Assembly (NCBI GenBank): GCA_024734495.1
Contig: JALMQS010000828.1
Coordinates: forward strand, 4,389,603 to 4,453,602
Length of the DNA stretch: 64,000 nt
Reading direction: 5' to 3'
Source of the DNA: Forficula auricularia
Taxonomy: Eukaryota > Arthropoda > Insecta > Dermaptera > Forficulidae
Both the position numbers and the translations under genes were made by a program. The notes beneath the pieces were generated by a model. That model ran no database searches, was not told the origin of the DNA, and saw nothing but the letters and a program-made list of their open reading frames with translations. Positions 55,311 through 64,000 of the stretch are shown here, in pieces. Positions within the stretch are counted from its first letter, which is position 1, and each line of letters begins with the position of its first letter.

Positions 55311-55545
55311 CAGATATATCATCTCGATATATATGTGTGTATGTTTATTTGCATCAAGCAGAGGACAACCTCTTTGTTTCTCCTTGTGTATTTACGAAAA
55401 GTTGATAGTTTTTGAGTTATAAGCAAATAACCGCAAAAAAATGAGATTTTTATTTATTTATTTTTTTTGCATTTTTGACAATGTTCCGTGGCGAAATTTT
55501 GTTAACAAGCCTCAGATTCTGTTTATAGGAGTGCTGAATCCGAAT

Positions 55546-56104
55546 TTAACTGGACTTTTTTATTTTAATAAAAAAATAATTCCCACTAAATATTTTCCTT
55601 TGTGGATTGACCTCCCCCATGGAAATTTTCTGGCTATGCCATTGATGGCAAGGGCGTAGTGAGAAACATCGAAAAATCAAAGTTACGTCATTCGTGTCTA
55701 CTTATGTAATACTACATTCATCAAAAGCTCTCAGCTCATTCTGCAACTCTCGTTTGTCAGATATTCCTCACTTCACGCCCTTGTCATACAATGTACTACT
55801 TACTATTTCATTTTAATGATATCTATTCTTGCATATTCAATGCGCAATTGGATTCCTCAGGAGGAATCTCAACTTTCTTTCAAAAGAAATTTAAGCCTTT
55901 TAGTCCCTTGATTTCTGTCTCCTATAATTTTTCTTTAGTTATTTAAATACTTTTTATCAAAATTTATTGGTTTTATCATTATTTAAAGCCAAGGGTTTAT
56001 TTGTCAAGTGCTTTACTAGAATTATATAATCATTTACATTAAAAGAGATTTTGACAAATAACCCAGGGCCAAGGAACAACAAATGGTTCAATTAAAGCCT
56101 TAGT
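55546..56104. other. no recognisable gene
   Basis: GAAATTTTCTGGCTATGCCA (55622) resembles the TIR-like end at 40185-40203. Otherwise AT-rich unassigned DNA. Confidence 0.35.
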
Positions 56105-56245
56105 TGAGGGGTGAACCGCGATTGGAATTAGATGCGCAAACTCTTTGGAATTACTTTGGAATTCATTAGATAATGTCTTCTACTTGAAATTGAATGTGGA
56201 AGCGGAAGTAGGTGTACACGATTTTAAGTCGCGGTTCACCCCTCG
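56105..56245 (+). mobile_element. MITE family M, copy 3 (141 bp)
   Basis: TGAGGGGTGAACCGCG to CGCGGTTCACCCCTCG with an exact 8-bp duplication GCCTTAGT (56097-56104 and 56246-56253). Interior TTTGGAATTACTTTGGAATT is the unexpanded counterpart of the array in copy 2. Confidence 0.92.
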
Positions 56246-57237
56246 GCCTTAGTATATTAAAGAGGCTGTGACCCGAAAGGGCTGATTCGAGCAAATTTAT
56301 GCCTTCCAATTATTTATTTTTCCACAAAATGCAATTAAATGAATCGCATGAATATTTTAATAAAATATTCACACAGCAAATTGAAATGAAACTTGAAAAA
56401 TGATATAATGTTTATGTTTGGCAAGACATTTCCTAATCTATTTTTTAATTAATTAAGACTTACTTTTATCTCAAAAGCAATCGTGAAGAGTAATAAGAAT
56501 CAGAAGCTTACCTGAAAAAAAAAATAATCAATATAAGTAATATGTATGCTGCTTATATCAGTTAATTAAATTTTCTTCTTTCCAAAATACGTAATTGAAT
56601 CTCTTTAATTTAATTTATTTATCTTTTTAACATATCGTTTGATAAATTAATGATAAAATTTTTGCATATTTGAGTAATATTGTATAAAATTGCATATTTG
56701 AAGAATATTGCATAAAATTGAATTTTTAAGGATTTTTTGTCAAATATTGCACATTTCGTGCGAAATACAGATGTTTTAAGAGTAATTTTTCGGAAAAGTA
56801 TGAAAAAAAAGAAGAAATAAAACAGGAAGACACTTGTAAACATAAATTATTCCCAATTGCCATCAAATTTTAATTATTATTGAGATCATTTGTTAATTAT
56901 TTCTTTATTTATTTTTTTAACGACCTTCGGTAACTATAGCCCATTTTGGACAGTGAGTGTTCATGTGTGTTTGTTGAAGTGTGTGTGAATTAGTGTAGAG
57001 ATCAGATTATTATAGCCGGTCAAATATTTGGATTATTTTATTAGTTTATTATTTGTAGGTCAATAAGAAAAACTTGTTAATTTATGGTAAAAAAAATAAA
57101 AGCACTACAATACAATCGTGTTTGTTAAATAAAACTTTTTCGTTCACATTTTTGAAACATAATTATATTTATTATGTTTATTTTATTCAAGTGTATCTAT
57201 TATTTCATTGAGTTTGAAGATTTTTTAATAATATTAA
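56246..57237. other. AT-rich flank of the mariner
   Basis: 56640-56780 has repeated TTGCATATTTGA-type words similar to 58640-58760 on the other side of the mariner. GTAGAGATCAGATTATTAT (56995) is an imperfect partner of the complement of 58782-58800, so the mariner may sit inside a decayed TIR element of about 0.5 kb. Confidence 0.35.
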
Positions 57238-57239
57238 TA

Positions 57240-58506
57240 GGTGTACAACTTTGCTTCCGCCGTTTCCCAATAGATGGCTGTAGCGGTAAGTGGTAGTCGA
57301 AATAAATAGATCGTAGATGTCATACAATAAGCTTAGGAATTTGTAAACATAACCCCATCGAAATATTAGTCGATTTGTGTCTGCATCATAAAGTTATTCT
57401 CGATTAAACATGTCAGCTTACGAGCCAAATTCTCGTCATTTGCGGGAGGTTTTAATTCTGTGCTTTAATATGAAGAAATCTGTGGCTGAGGCTCATCGAA
57501 TGCTCTCAAATACCTATGGTGAGGCCGCTATTAGTGATAGAACGTGCCGAGAGTGGTTTCAACGCTTCAAGAACGGTGATTTTGACGTCGAAGACCAGCA
57601 TGGCGGTGGAAGAGAGAAGGTTTTCAAAGATGCAGAATTGGAGGCATTACTTGATCAACGCAACAAGAATTGGCAGGATTATTGGGAGTGACGCAACAAG
57701 CCATTTCAAAACGCCTAAAAGTAATGGGAATGATTCAAAAACAAGGAAATTGGGTGCCGTACGAGTTGAAGCCGAGAGATGTTGAACGGCGTTTGTTTGC
57801 TTGTGAACAGCTGCTTGCAAGGCAAAGACGGAAGGGATTTCTGGATGGCATTGTGACTGGGGACGAAAAATGGGTTCATTACGATAATTCCAAGCGCAGA
57901 AAATCATGGGGATATCCCGGCCATGCTTCCACGTCGACGGCCAAACCGAATATTCACTGCTCCAAGGTCATGCTCAGTATTTGGTGGGACCAGCTCGGCG
58001 TAGTGTATTATGAGTTGTTAAAACCGACTGAAACAATCACAGGCGATCGTTATCGAACGCAATTAATGCGTTTGGGCCGAGCATTGAAAGACAAACGGCT
58101 GCAATACAACGAGACATGATAAAGTGATTTTACAGCATGACAATGCTCGACCCCATGTTGCAAAAGTGGTCAAGACATACTTGGAAACATTGAAATGGGA
58201 AGTTCTACCCCACCCGCCGTATTCTCCAGACGTTGCTCCTTCGGACTATCACTTGTTTCGATCAATGGCACACGGCCTGGCTGACCAGCACTTCCGGTCT
58301 TATGAAGAAGTGAAAAATTGGATCGATTCGTGGATCGCTTCAAAAGATGACCAGGTTTTTCAACGCGGGATTCGTACGCTGCCCGAAAGATGGGAGAAAG
58401 TAGTGGCCAGTGATGGACAATACTTTGAATCATAAATGTATAACCAGTTTTTTACAATAAAGCCTCGAATTTCGGAAAAAAAACGGCGGAAGCAAAGTTG
58501 TACCCC
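57240..58506 (+). mobile_element. mariner transposon, 1267 bp
   Basis: 26-bp inverted ends sharing GTACAACTTTGCTTCCGCCG (left at 57243, right complement ending about 58503). TA precedes the left end (57238-57239); the base pair after the right end is CT, so the right TA is mutated or the edge is off by a few bases. Length and single transposase frame with D,D34D spacing are typical of mariner. Transposase broken by two frameshifts. Confidence 0.9.
57410..58435 (+). pseudogene. mariner transposase, two frameshifts
   Basis: Starts MSAYEPNSRHLREVLILCF, with helix-turn-helix words EAHRMLSNTYGE and SDRTCREWFQRFKNGDFDVE, then shifts frame near 57655-57661. Frame two holds LGVTQQAISKRL, WVPYELKPRDVERR and the first catalytic D in IVTGDEKWVHYD (57862-57864). 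A one-base shift near 58111-58114 leads to ILQHDNARPH (second D, 58139-58141) and YSPDVAPSDYHLF (third D, 58244-58246), exactly 34 residues later. It ends with GQYFES at 58435. All three catalytic aspartates survive, and the total length of about 345 codons is full, so decay is recent and limited to the two indels. It would cut and paste DNA at TA sites if intact. Confidence 0.92.
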
Positions 58507-59347
58507 CTTTATATTAAATGTAACGAGAATTTTGTGCAATTTTTTACGCAATAAAAGTAGATAATTGAAACTTGGTGTCTATAGCTTATACTTTGTCATT
58601 TTATTTCCTTTAAATATATAGTAATTTTGTCTTCAATTTTAATTTTTTAGTGCATAAAAAAATTTATTTTGCCATCTTTTACTGCATATAATTTCAATTT
58701 TCAACGTATTCTGCACATTACTTGCATATTTCAGCATTTTTAACTGCATATTTTTTGGAATATTTTGGCACTTTTTACTGCATAAAAATCCGGTCTCTAC
58801 CTATAACTAACGAAACATGTTCTTTTAAAGGAGGCAAGAAGAAAATGGTTACAATTTTCCTTGATTGATTCATTTAAACTCTATAAAAGGAAAAAAACCA
58901 TCGAAACGTCTGTTTTAAAAGATTGAAAATGACATTCCAACAAATTATTTTATTCGGAATTTGTTTTTGTTTTTCATTATCATTATCCGCGAGCTGTTCG
59001 CGTGTCTATCTCCATGAATTAAATAGAAAAATAAAAAGGAATTTTTAACTTTTTAATTACAAAATGATTTTATTAAAGTGAAATAAAAAAAAGGAATTTT
59101 TCGAGAACACACATGTATCGAGCTTTTTACCTCTCTAGTAATTTCCGCGAACAAATAACTATTATTTTTAATTTGGCAAAAACGAAGTGTTTATGACGAG
59201 TATCAGCTTTTTCATTCTTTCGAAAGGTGCAGTTGGTTTTAAAAACATTTTATACTGGAAATAAAATTCCCTCATTCTCATTATTCTTGTTCATTTCATG
59301 CTTGTTTGTTTTTTGCCTCTCAATTGCTCATAATTAAATTTAATTAA
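58507..59347. other. no recognisable feature
   Basis: AT-rich. 58640-58800 shares words with the left mariner flank (see 56246-57237). Confidence 0.35.
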
Positions 59348-59355
59348 TAAAATAC

Positions 59356-59516
59356 CGAAGGGTAAATCGCGACCTAATATTGTGTACACTTACTTCCACT
59401 TCCACTTTCATTTCCAAGTAGAAAACAATAGATGAAAGGGCATTATCTAATCTAATCTAATTCCAAAATAATTCCAAAGACGGTGTACACCTAATTCCAT
59501 CGCGGTTCACCTCTCG
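59356..59516 (-). mobile_element. MITE family M, copy 4 (161 bp)
   Basis: Ends CGAAGGGTAAATCGCG and CGCGGTTCACCTCTCG, exact 8-bp duplication TAAAATAC (59348-59355 and 59517-59524). It has a short TCTAA triplication (ATCTAATCTAATCTAATT) not seen in the others. Same orientation as copy 1. Confidence 0.92.
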
Positions 59517-59524
59517 TAAAATAC

Positions 59525-60010
59525 GAATATTATCTAATAAATAAAAACTTATTAATAGAATGTATTGGAAAAATTGATAAGTGAATTATTTTAAGTCTGC
59601 AACCTGCGAAATTTGATTAAAAATGTTTTTAATTGCCTAAAGACAAATCACTTGATCTTATTCAGTCTTTAAAGATGTATCTAATTTATTTCTAAGTAAA
59701 AATTATTTATCATAAAATCACATAAAAATTGTCCAAATTGACCTCTGACGTAATATAAATGATTTTGAAAGTCGAATATGTTTTGTATTTTTAATTTTCA
59801 AAAATACTTATGGACACATCCTATTAAAAAATGAAATATAAAAAAGCTGCAATTAGCCACGAGACTTGCCAGAGAGAAAGAGGGATTCTCCGTAGTGAAT
59901 TCTGCATTCAATCAAGTCAAGGTCTCTTAAAAACATTATTTACCTGTTCTGTTGTTAATCATAATAGTAGGTACCTATATACGTAGATACTCAAATCTTA
60001 ACTTATGCTA
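59525..60010. other. no recognisable feature
   Basis: AT-rich, nothing seen. Confidence 0.35.
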
Positions 60011-60205
60011 TCTATACTTATAATAATAATCCGCTTGCACGACGATGCCGACGTGATTTTTTTCATTTTAAAACCCACTAAAAGTTCATGACAAATAAAA
60101 TCTAATAAAATTCGCTTAAAATTATTTTAAAACCCACTACGATGTCCGGGGAGCGTAGCCCCATTGCCAGCAATGCCCGCCAAAGGCGGCAGCCTGGTAA
60201 CGTTT
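60010..60205 (+). repeat. possible Helitron-like fragment
   Basis: TCTATACTTATAATAATAAT then CCGCTTGCACGACG, then an internal direct repeat of AAAACCCACTA (60070 and 60126), and GGGAGCGTAGCCCC with a CCGCCAAAGGCGGC hairpin near the end. The start resembles Helitron-type 5' ends, but this is a weak, style-based call. Related pieces at 33878 and 34840. Confidence 0.25.
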
Positions 60206-60940
60206 GGCCCATAGAGTAATATAGTGTGGAAGGCTCCATAAGGAGCCAAAATATTTTAGCGTATACGAGTTACAGAGCTTTCTAGAGGTTCGGAATGGAC
60301 AATAAGGGCTCTTATGGGGACCTTCCTCTCTATCTCATACTCTAGTTTATACTATGAGTTGTATTTTTGAAAAAAATCCATCTTATTGTCAAAAAAAGAT
60401 ACTCAAAACTTCAGGTTAATTATTTTAAATAAATTTTGTTTAAAAGAATGAATTTAACTTGTTTTGTAAAAAAAGCCAGATTTCACGCTAGCCGCCAGAG
60501 GAGATATCTTTAAGCTAGATGCAGTTAAAATAAGCCAGATCTAGCGGGAAATCCGCTAAAATGGCATCACTGGTCCTATGACTATGATCTTTGAATATCT
60601 CTTAAGGTCTAAGAATAATGTTCTCCGAAACGCTAGATAGGGCTTTTCGATATTCAGTAGCCTTCCACTCTATATTACTATATGGTTTGGTCTTGAGACT
60701 TCCAATGAGGCCTAAGCCCTGCCCCTCAGTCCCAGACAGTCCAGCCATTCTCTGAAAGCCAGGATTAGGATTAGCTGTCTCCAAATCCCTCTTCTTCCTG
60801 ACTGGCTTTCATTCAATATGGAGGCATTAGGAGGGGAGAGGATTCAGGGTTGAGGATAGGGTTGGTGGGGTAGAGGATGATCTGAGGTGGATGGAAGGGG
60901 TCCAGGAGGAAAAGCTCCTTGGCTAGCAAGATGCTAAAGA
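60206..60940. other. mostly unassigned
   Basis: The complement of 60553-60572 (CAGTGATGCCATTTTAGCGG) looks like a hAT-type end. AAGGCTCCATAAGGAGCC (60230-60247) is a short perfect hairpin. No gene. Confidence 0.35.
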
Positions 60941-60989
60941 AAATAAATTTATAGACCAAAGCACAAAATGAGACTCGAAACCATGGTTT

Positions 60990-61230
60990 CAAAAAGTGAC
61001 TTGGATAGTTGACCATTCTGACACCAATCTGATATTAATGCCAGTCTCCGTCCAATTGAATGTTGGTCGAAATACCGAGACTCAGTTAGTTGACCATTCT
61101 GACACCAATCTGATATTAAAGCCAGTCTCCAACTGATCGTAATGCCCATGTGTCTCATAATTGGTAACAGTCAGATATCGGACCGATACGCTCATGCCGT
61201 TTAGTCTCAGTCTTGCCACATGGGCAGGAT
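60990..61230. repeat. relative of the 53-kb foldback, with 79-bp duplication
   Basis: GTTGACCATTCTGACACCAA then TCTGATATTAA occurs at 61009 and again 79 bp later; CTTGCCACATGGG (61212-61224) matches 53570-53582. The 69-aa and 67-aa minus frames here are incidental. Confidence 0.7.
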
Positions 61231-61990
61231 CTTTTCCACATAACCTAATTGAGAAAAAAAATGATTTTGGGTGTTGTCATTAATTAAGGGCTGTTCAATT
61301 ATAATATTTTCTCATTAATATTTTATTAATAAATAAATAATTGGGGATATGGAATACAAGACATTTAGAGAGGTCAAACAGCTGGCAAGTGAGTGGAGAC
61401 GGGTGGTTACTTCAAACCAATCTTAGGACTGTGTACACAATGATGATGAATAAATGCCAAGTTTTGGACATATTTTTATGTATAAATTTTATTTATTTTA
61501 ATCTAGAAAATATCTTTCTAAAATAATCAATTACAATTCTGATACTCCTATAGATTATAATAAAGAATTTATATTTTTCAATTTATCGAATTTTTAAGGG
61601 CGACTAGGTATGTTTAAGAGAGAAAGCGAGAAGTGATAAAATGGTTCATCAATAAATTTCCATAAGCTTTATAGCGACTTCAAAAACTTTTCTAATAATA
61701 ATTTTTTATTGGACCATTCCAATCAATATCATTTCGCATTAATATTTATTTACATTAGTTAAATTGTCAATTGAATTTTGCAAATCGTAAACATTTTATT
61801 AACTTCAAAGGTTTTATTTAATTTTGTATTCAGACAAATTGCTTATTGGTACAACGATTAATTTCAAATGGCTTCACACTATCCTATTCAAAATTAGAAT
61901 ATGAAAACCATTTATAGTTAATTGAAAAAGTATTTAGTTTAGTTGAAATTTGATGACTATAAATATTTTTCCTTTTTTTTCATGGCATTG
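61231..61990. other. no recognisable feature
   Basis: AT-rich, nothing seen. Confidence 0.35.
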
Positions 61991-63480
61991 CTAGAAGTCC
62001 ACTTGGCCAGCTTTAATTGCCTGTATAGTATGTGATTCATATAGAAATAAAGACGTAGAAATAATCAAGAATCTTATTAAAAAAATTTTCACCTCATAAC
62101 CCCCTTCAATAAAGAAATTTAAAAGGTATGGCATGCTGATTGGGAATTCAATCATATTTTGGTATAGTAATTTTATAGGGGGTTTTTTGAACATCCTAGA
62201 CATACTATTTAACGTGGTTGATATTTCGAACTGAGACTTCATTGATATCGCAGTAGGGTGAGTTGGAATAGATGTATTTGGGGGAAGGTAATATGTCCTG
62301 GTCTTAGTCTAATGGCCAAGACTAGGATTTTTCGCTAAATAGGTAGGTACTATATCTAGATTCTTAAATCAGATCCGCGAAAGAATTTTTGGCATTATAG
62401 AAAAGAGGTGTCCACCTTTTTGTGAGTTTTTAATATCCCAATAATTTTGCCGTTCCATCCTGCAAGAGTCTTTAATAATTAATGTAGCATCTGAAAATGT
62501 TACATGATTAGAATATTCACCAATATATAAATTCTGAAAAAGGGAAATCGGGTAGGCTGGCCATTTTTCCACACAAAAAGGAAAAATTTTAAGGCATTAT
62601 ATATCTAGGATGCCCAAAAATTCTTTCCCATTCCATCTGTTTAAAGTGAGTCATAATTTTATAAATATGCTCATTAAATAAATCCTATAAGTAAAGGTTT
62701 TCCTTTTTCCATTTGGTAATATCTATAAGTAGGTATGAGGACTGGCTTGTTTAATTTTAAAATTAAAAGAAGAGACTAAACATGCTTGAACTAATAAATA
62801 AAATAAGAAAGACCGAGTTAATTAATTAATTATTAGTAAGCAAGTTGGCCAGTTTTGTAAAGGAACTCTACAATATAAAAGTATTGTCTATAATCAATTT
62901 GGAGGATGCATATATAAGCAGATAGGCACACGTCGTTAGCAAATTAAAGTATTTTGACCTGGGGTATAAGGATTTTTTCTAAGTCAATTTGTATATCATA
63001 TATTGACTAAGACTCAGGACAGAGGCCGGTAGAAATCCTTTGGATATTCTTCTCGGTTCATATAAAATCCTATTATTAGTTTTAATATAAATGGTTCTAA
63101 AAGCAGTTAGTTTAATGATATTTTGGGTAAATATAATCGCTCTAATTTGCTTGGATAAAATATTTATTTGAACATTATCATATGCAGATTTAATGTCTAA
63201 GAAAATGGCTGTTAAATGTTAATTTTTAATAAATTCAGTCGTTTGGCAATAAAATCAAATTATCAAACGTGTGAATATTTTTGAAAAACTATTCCAGTCC
63301 ATTTTTTATCATGATTTCAAAAAAAATTTCTAAGACTACTGACAATGCTTAGGGGTCTATAAAAGCAGGAAGTAGAGGGACCTTTATCATTCTTCAAAAT
63401 AGAACAACAAATTGAGGTTCAGGGATTCTTGAATTTTTACTATTACTTATTAACAAGATACGATACCTATATTATATTAT
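61991..63480 (-). pseudogene. degenerate R1/Jockey-type LINE: reverse transcriptase and C-terminal region
   Basis: On the minus strand, motif A reads AIFLDIKSAYDNV (63171-63209), with the following INIL in the expected place. Motif C reads FANDVCLSAY (62914-62943), where the first catalytic D of FADD has become N. Further downstream, LNSMSRMFKKPPIKLL (62180-62230) and RMERQNYWDIKNSQKGGHLF (62395-62455) look like the post-RT and RNase H-proximal regions. Frames are interrupted many times. I assign it to the R1/Jockey group from the LDIKSAYDNV wording. Dead. Confidence 0.65.
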
Positions 63481-64000
63481 ATAAAAAAAAAAATAAAACT
63501 TAAATTAATTGAAGATTCTAGAACATGTAGGTATATATTTTATTTAAAAGATATTATCATTGAAATATAGACGAAATTGATAAATCGTTTGGAAATAAAT
63601 AATGATAGCCGTCATAATAGTAAACAGGGTAGAGATTCCAAGGAGTGAGTCCACAAAGCTGGCCAAAGATCTGTATATAGATATCTTTAGAGTGCAGATA
63701 TCAGCTTTGAAAAAATATCATAAATCTCAAAAAATAAATAAATAAATAAAAGTAATTAAAAATAGAATATAATCGTATTGTTAATAAAAAAAAAAAAAAA
63801 AACTAGACTGTTCTGTTTATTAAAAATACAAGTCCCGGTTTATCAACAATAAAATAAAAAAAAAAAAATCAATCACGTGATTTAGGGATCAAAAGTATTA
63901 CCATCATTAAAATTATTTCAACAGTTTAAATTCATTCACCTGTAAGAGTCCGGTATTTTTAAAAGGTTCAGCTTTTCCTAATCGTTTTTGACCATTGCAC
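63481..64000. other. no recognisable feature
   Basis: AT-rich, A-homopolymers at 63788-63801 and 63855-63868. Nothing coding. Confidence 0.35.

Larger units (their letters stand above)
53820..55545. repeat. inverted repeat split by a Penelope-like insertion
   Basis: Left arm about 53820-53985 and right arm about 55385-55545 are complementary (TTTCGTAATGGAACATTGTC left; GACAATGTTCCGTGGCGAAA right). The Penelope-like element lies between, so it either inserted into a foldback or was captured by one. Noncoding apart from the insert. Confidence 0.65.

Noticed and set aside
57647..57907. Minus-strand 86-aa frame inside the mariner
   Set aside because: Shadow of the transposase on the other strand.
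58170..58433. Minus-strand 87-aa frame inside the mariner
   Set aside because: Shadow of the transposase C-terminal part.
60602..61158. Minus frames of 60-69 aa
   Set aside because: Overlap duplicated foldback-type repeat; no domain.

Overview
The window looks like AT-rich nuclear DNA from an arthropod, made almost entirely of transposable-element debris. There are no operons, no long intact genes, no rRNA and no CRISPR. The arthropod assignment is inferred from the mix of families (mariner, hAT, pogo-like, Jockey- and R1-type LINEs, Penelope-like elements, tRNA-derived SINEs). I cannot name the species. The only open frames that read as real protein are transposon proteins, all truncated or broken. 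No host gene can be called with confidence. The best host candidates are a short exon-like block near 6832-6953 and two GC-richer, apparently single-copy blocks at about 410-700 and 41930-42480.

Layout. 1-10 kb: palindromic tail of a Penelope-like element, a hairpin-ended LINE-like repeat with minisatellites, a Jockey 3' fragment, and the first copy of a short MITE family (9475-9617). 10-20 kb: a 2.4-kb degenerate hAT with perfect 8-bp target duplications, holding a nested LINE-like copy; a Jockey reverse transcriptase cut at its catalytic motif by a hAT-like end; SINEs; hammerhead-like Penelope tails; and a MITE copy with a ten-unit 20-bp array. 20-30 kb: nested pogo-type elements, two near-identical hAT MITEs bracketing 0.6 kb inside one outer target duplication, a third SINE family, a complex foldback and two GC-rich repeats. 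30-43 kb: an internally deleted but open hAT transposase (31316-32292), another degenerate hAT (35226-36036), two hAT-type MITEs, and a LINE-like copy carrying 119-bp repeats in opposite orientations. 43-64 kb: foldbacks, LINE relics, a Penelope-like GIY-YIG domain followed by a hammerhead-like motif, a mariner broken by two frameshifts, two more MITE copies and a degenerate R1-like reverse transcriptase.

How the parts relate. Insertions are heavily nested, so relative ages can be read: hAT, then LINE-like element inside it; outer TIR element, then pogo-like element inside it; a Jockey copy, then a hAT-like end at its catalytic motif. At least six hAT-type insertions keep recognisable 8-bp target duplications. 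The most interesting signals are the hammerhead-ribozyme-like cores at Penelope-type ends (some in head-to-head palindromes), the MITE family with one copy expanded into a minisatellite, and the composite hAT-MITE unit at 24361-25427. Coordinates of element edges were read by eye.
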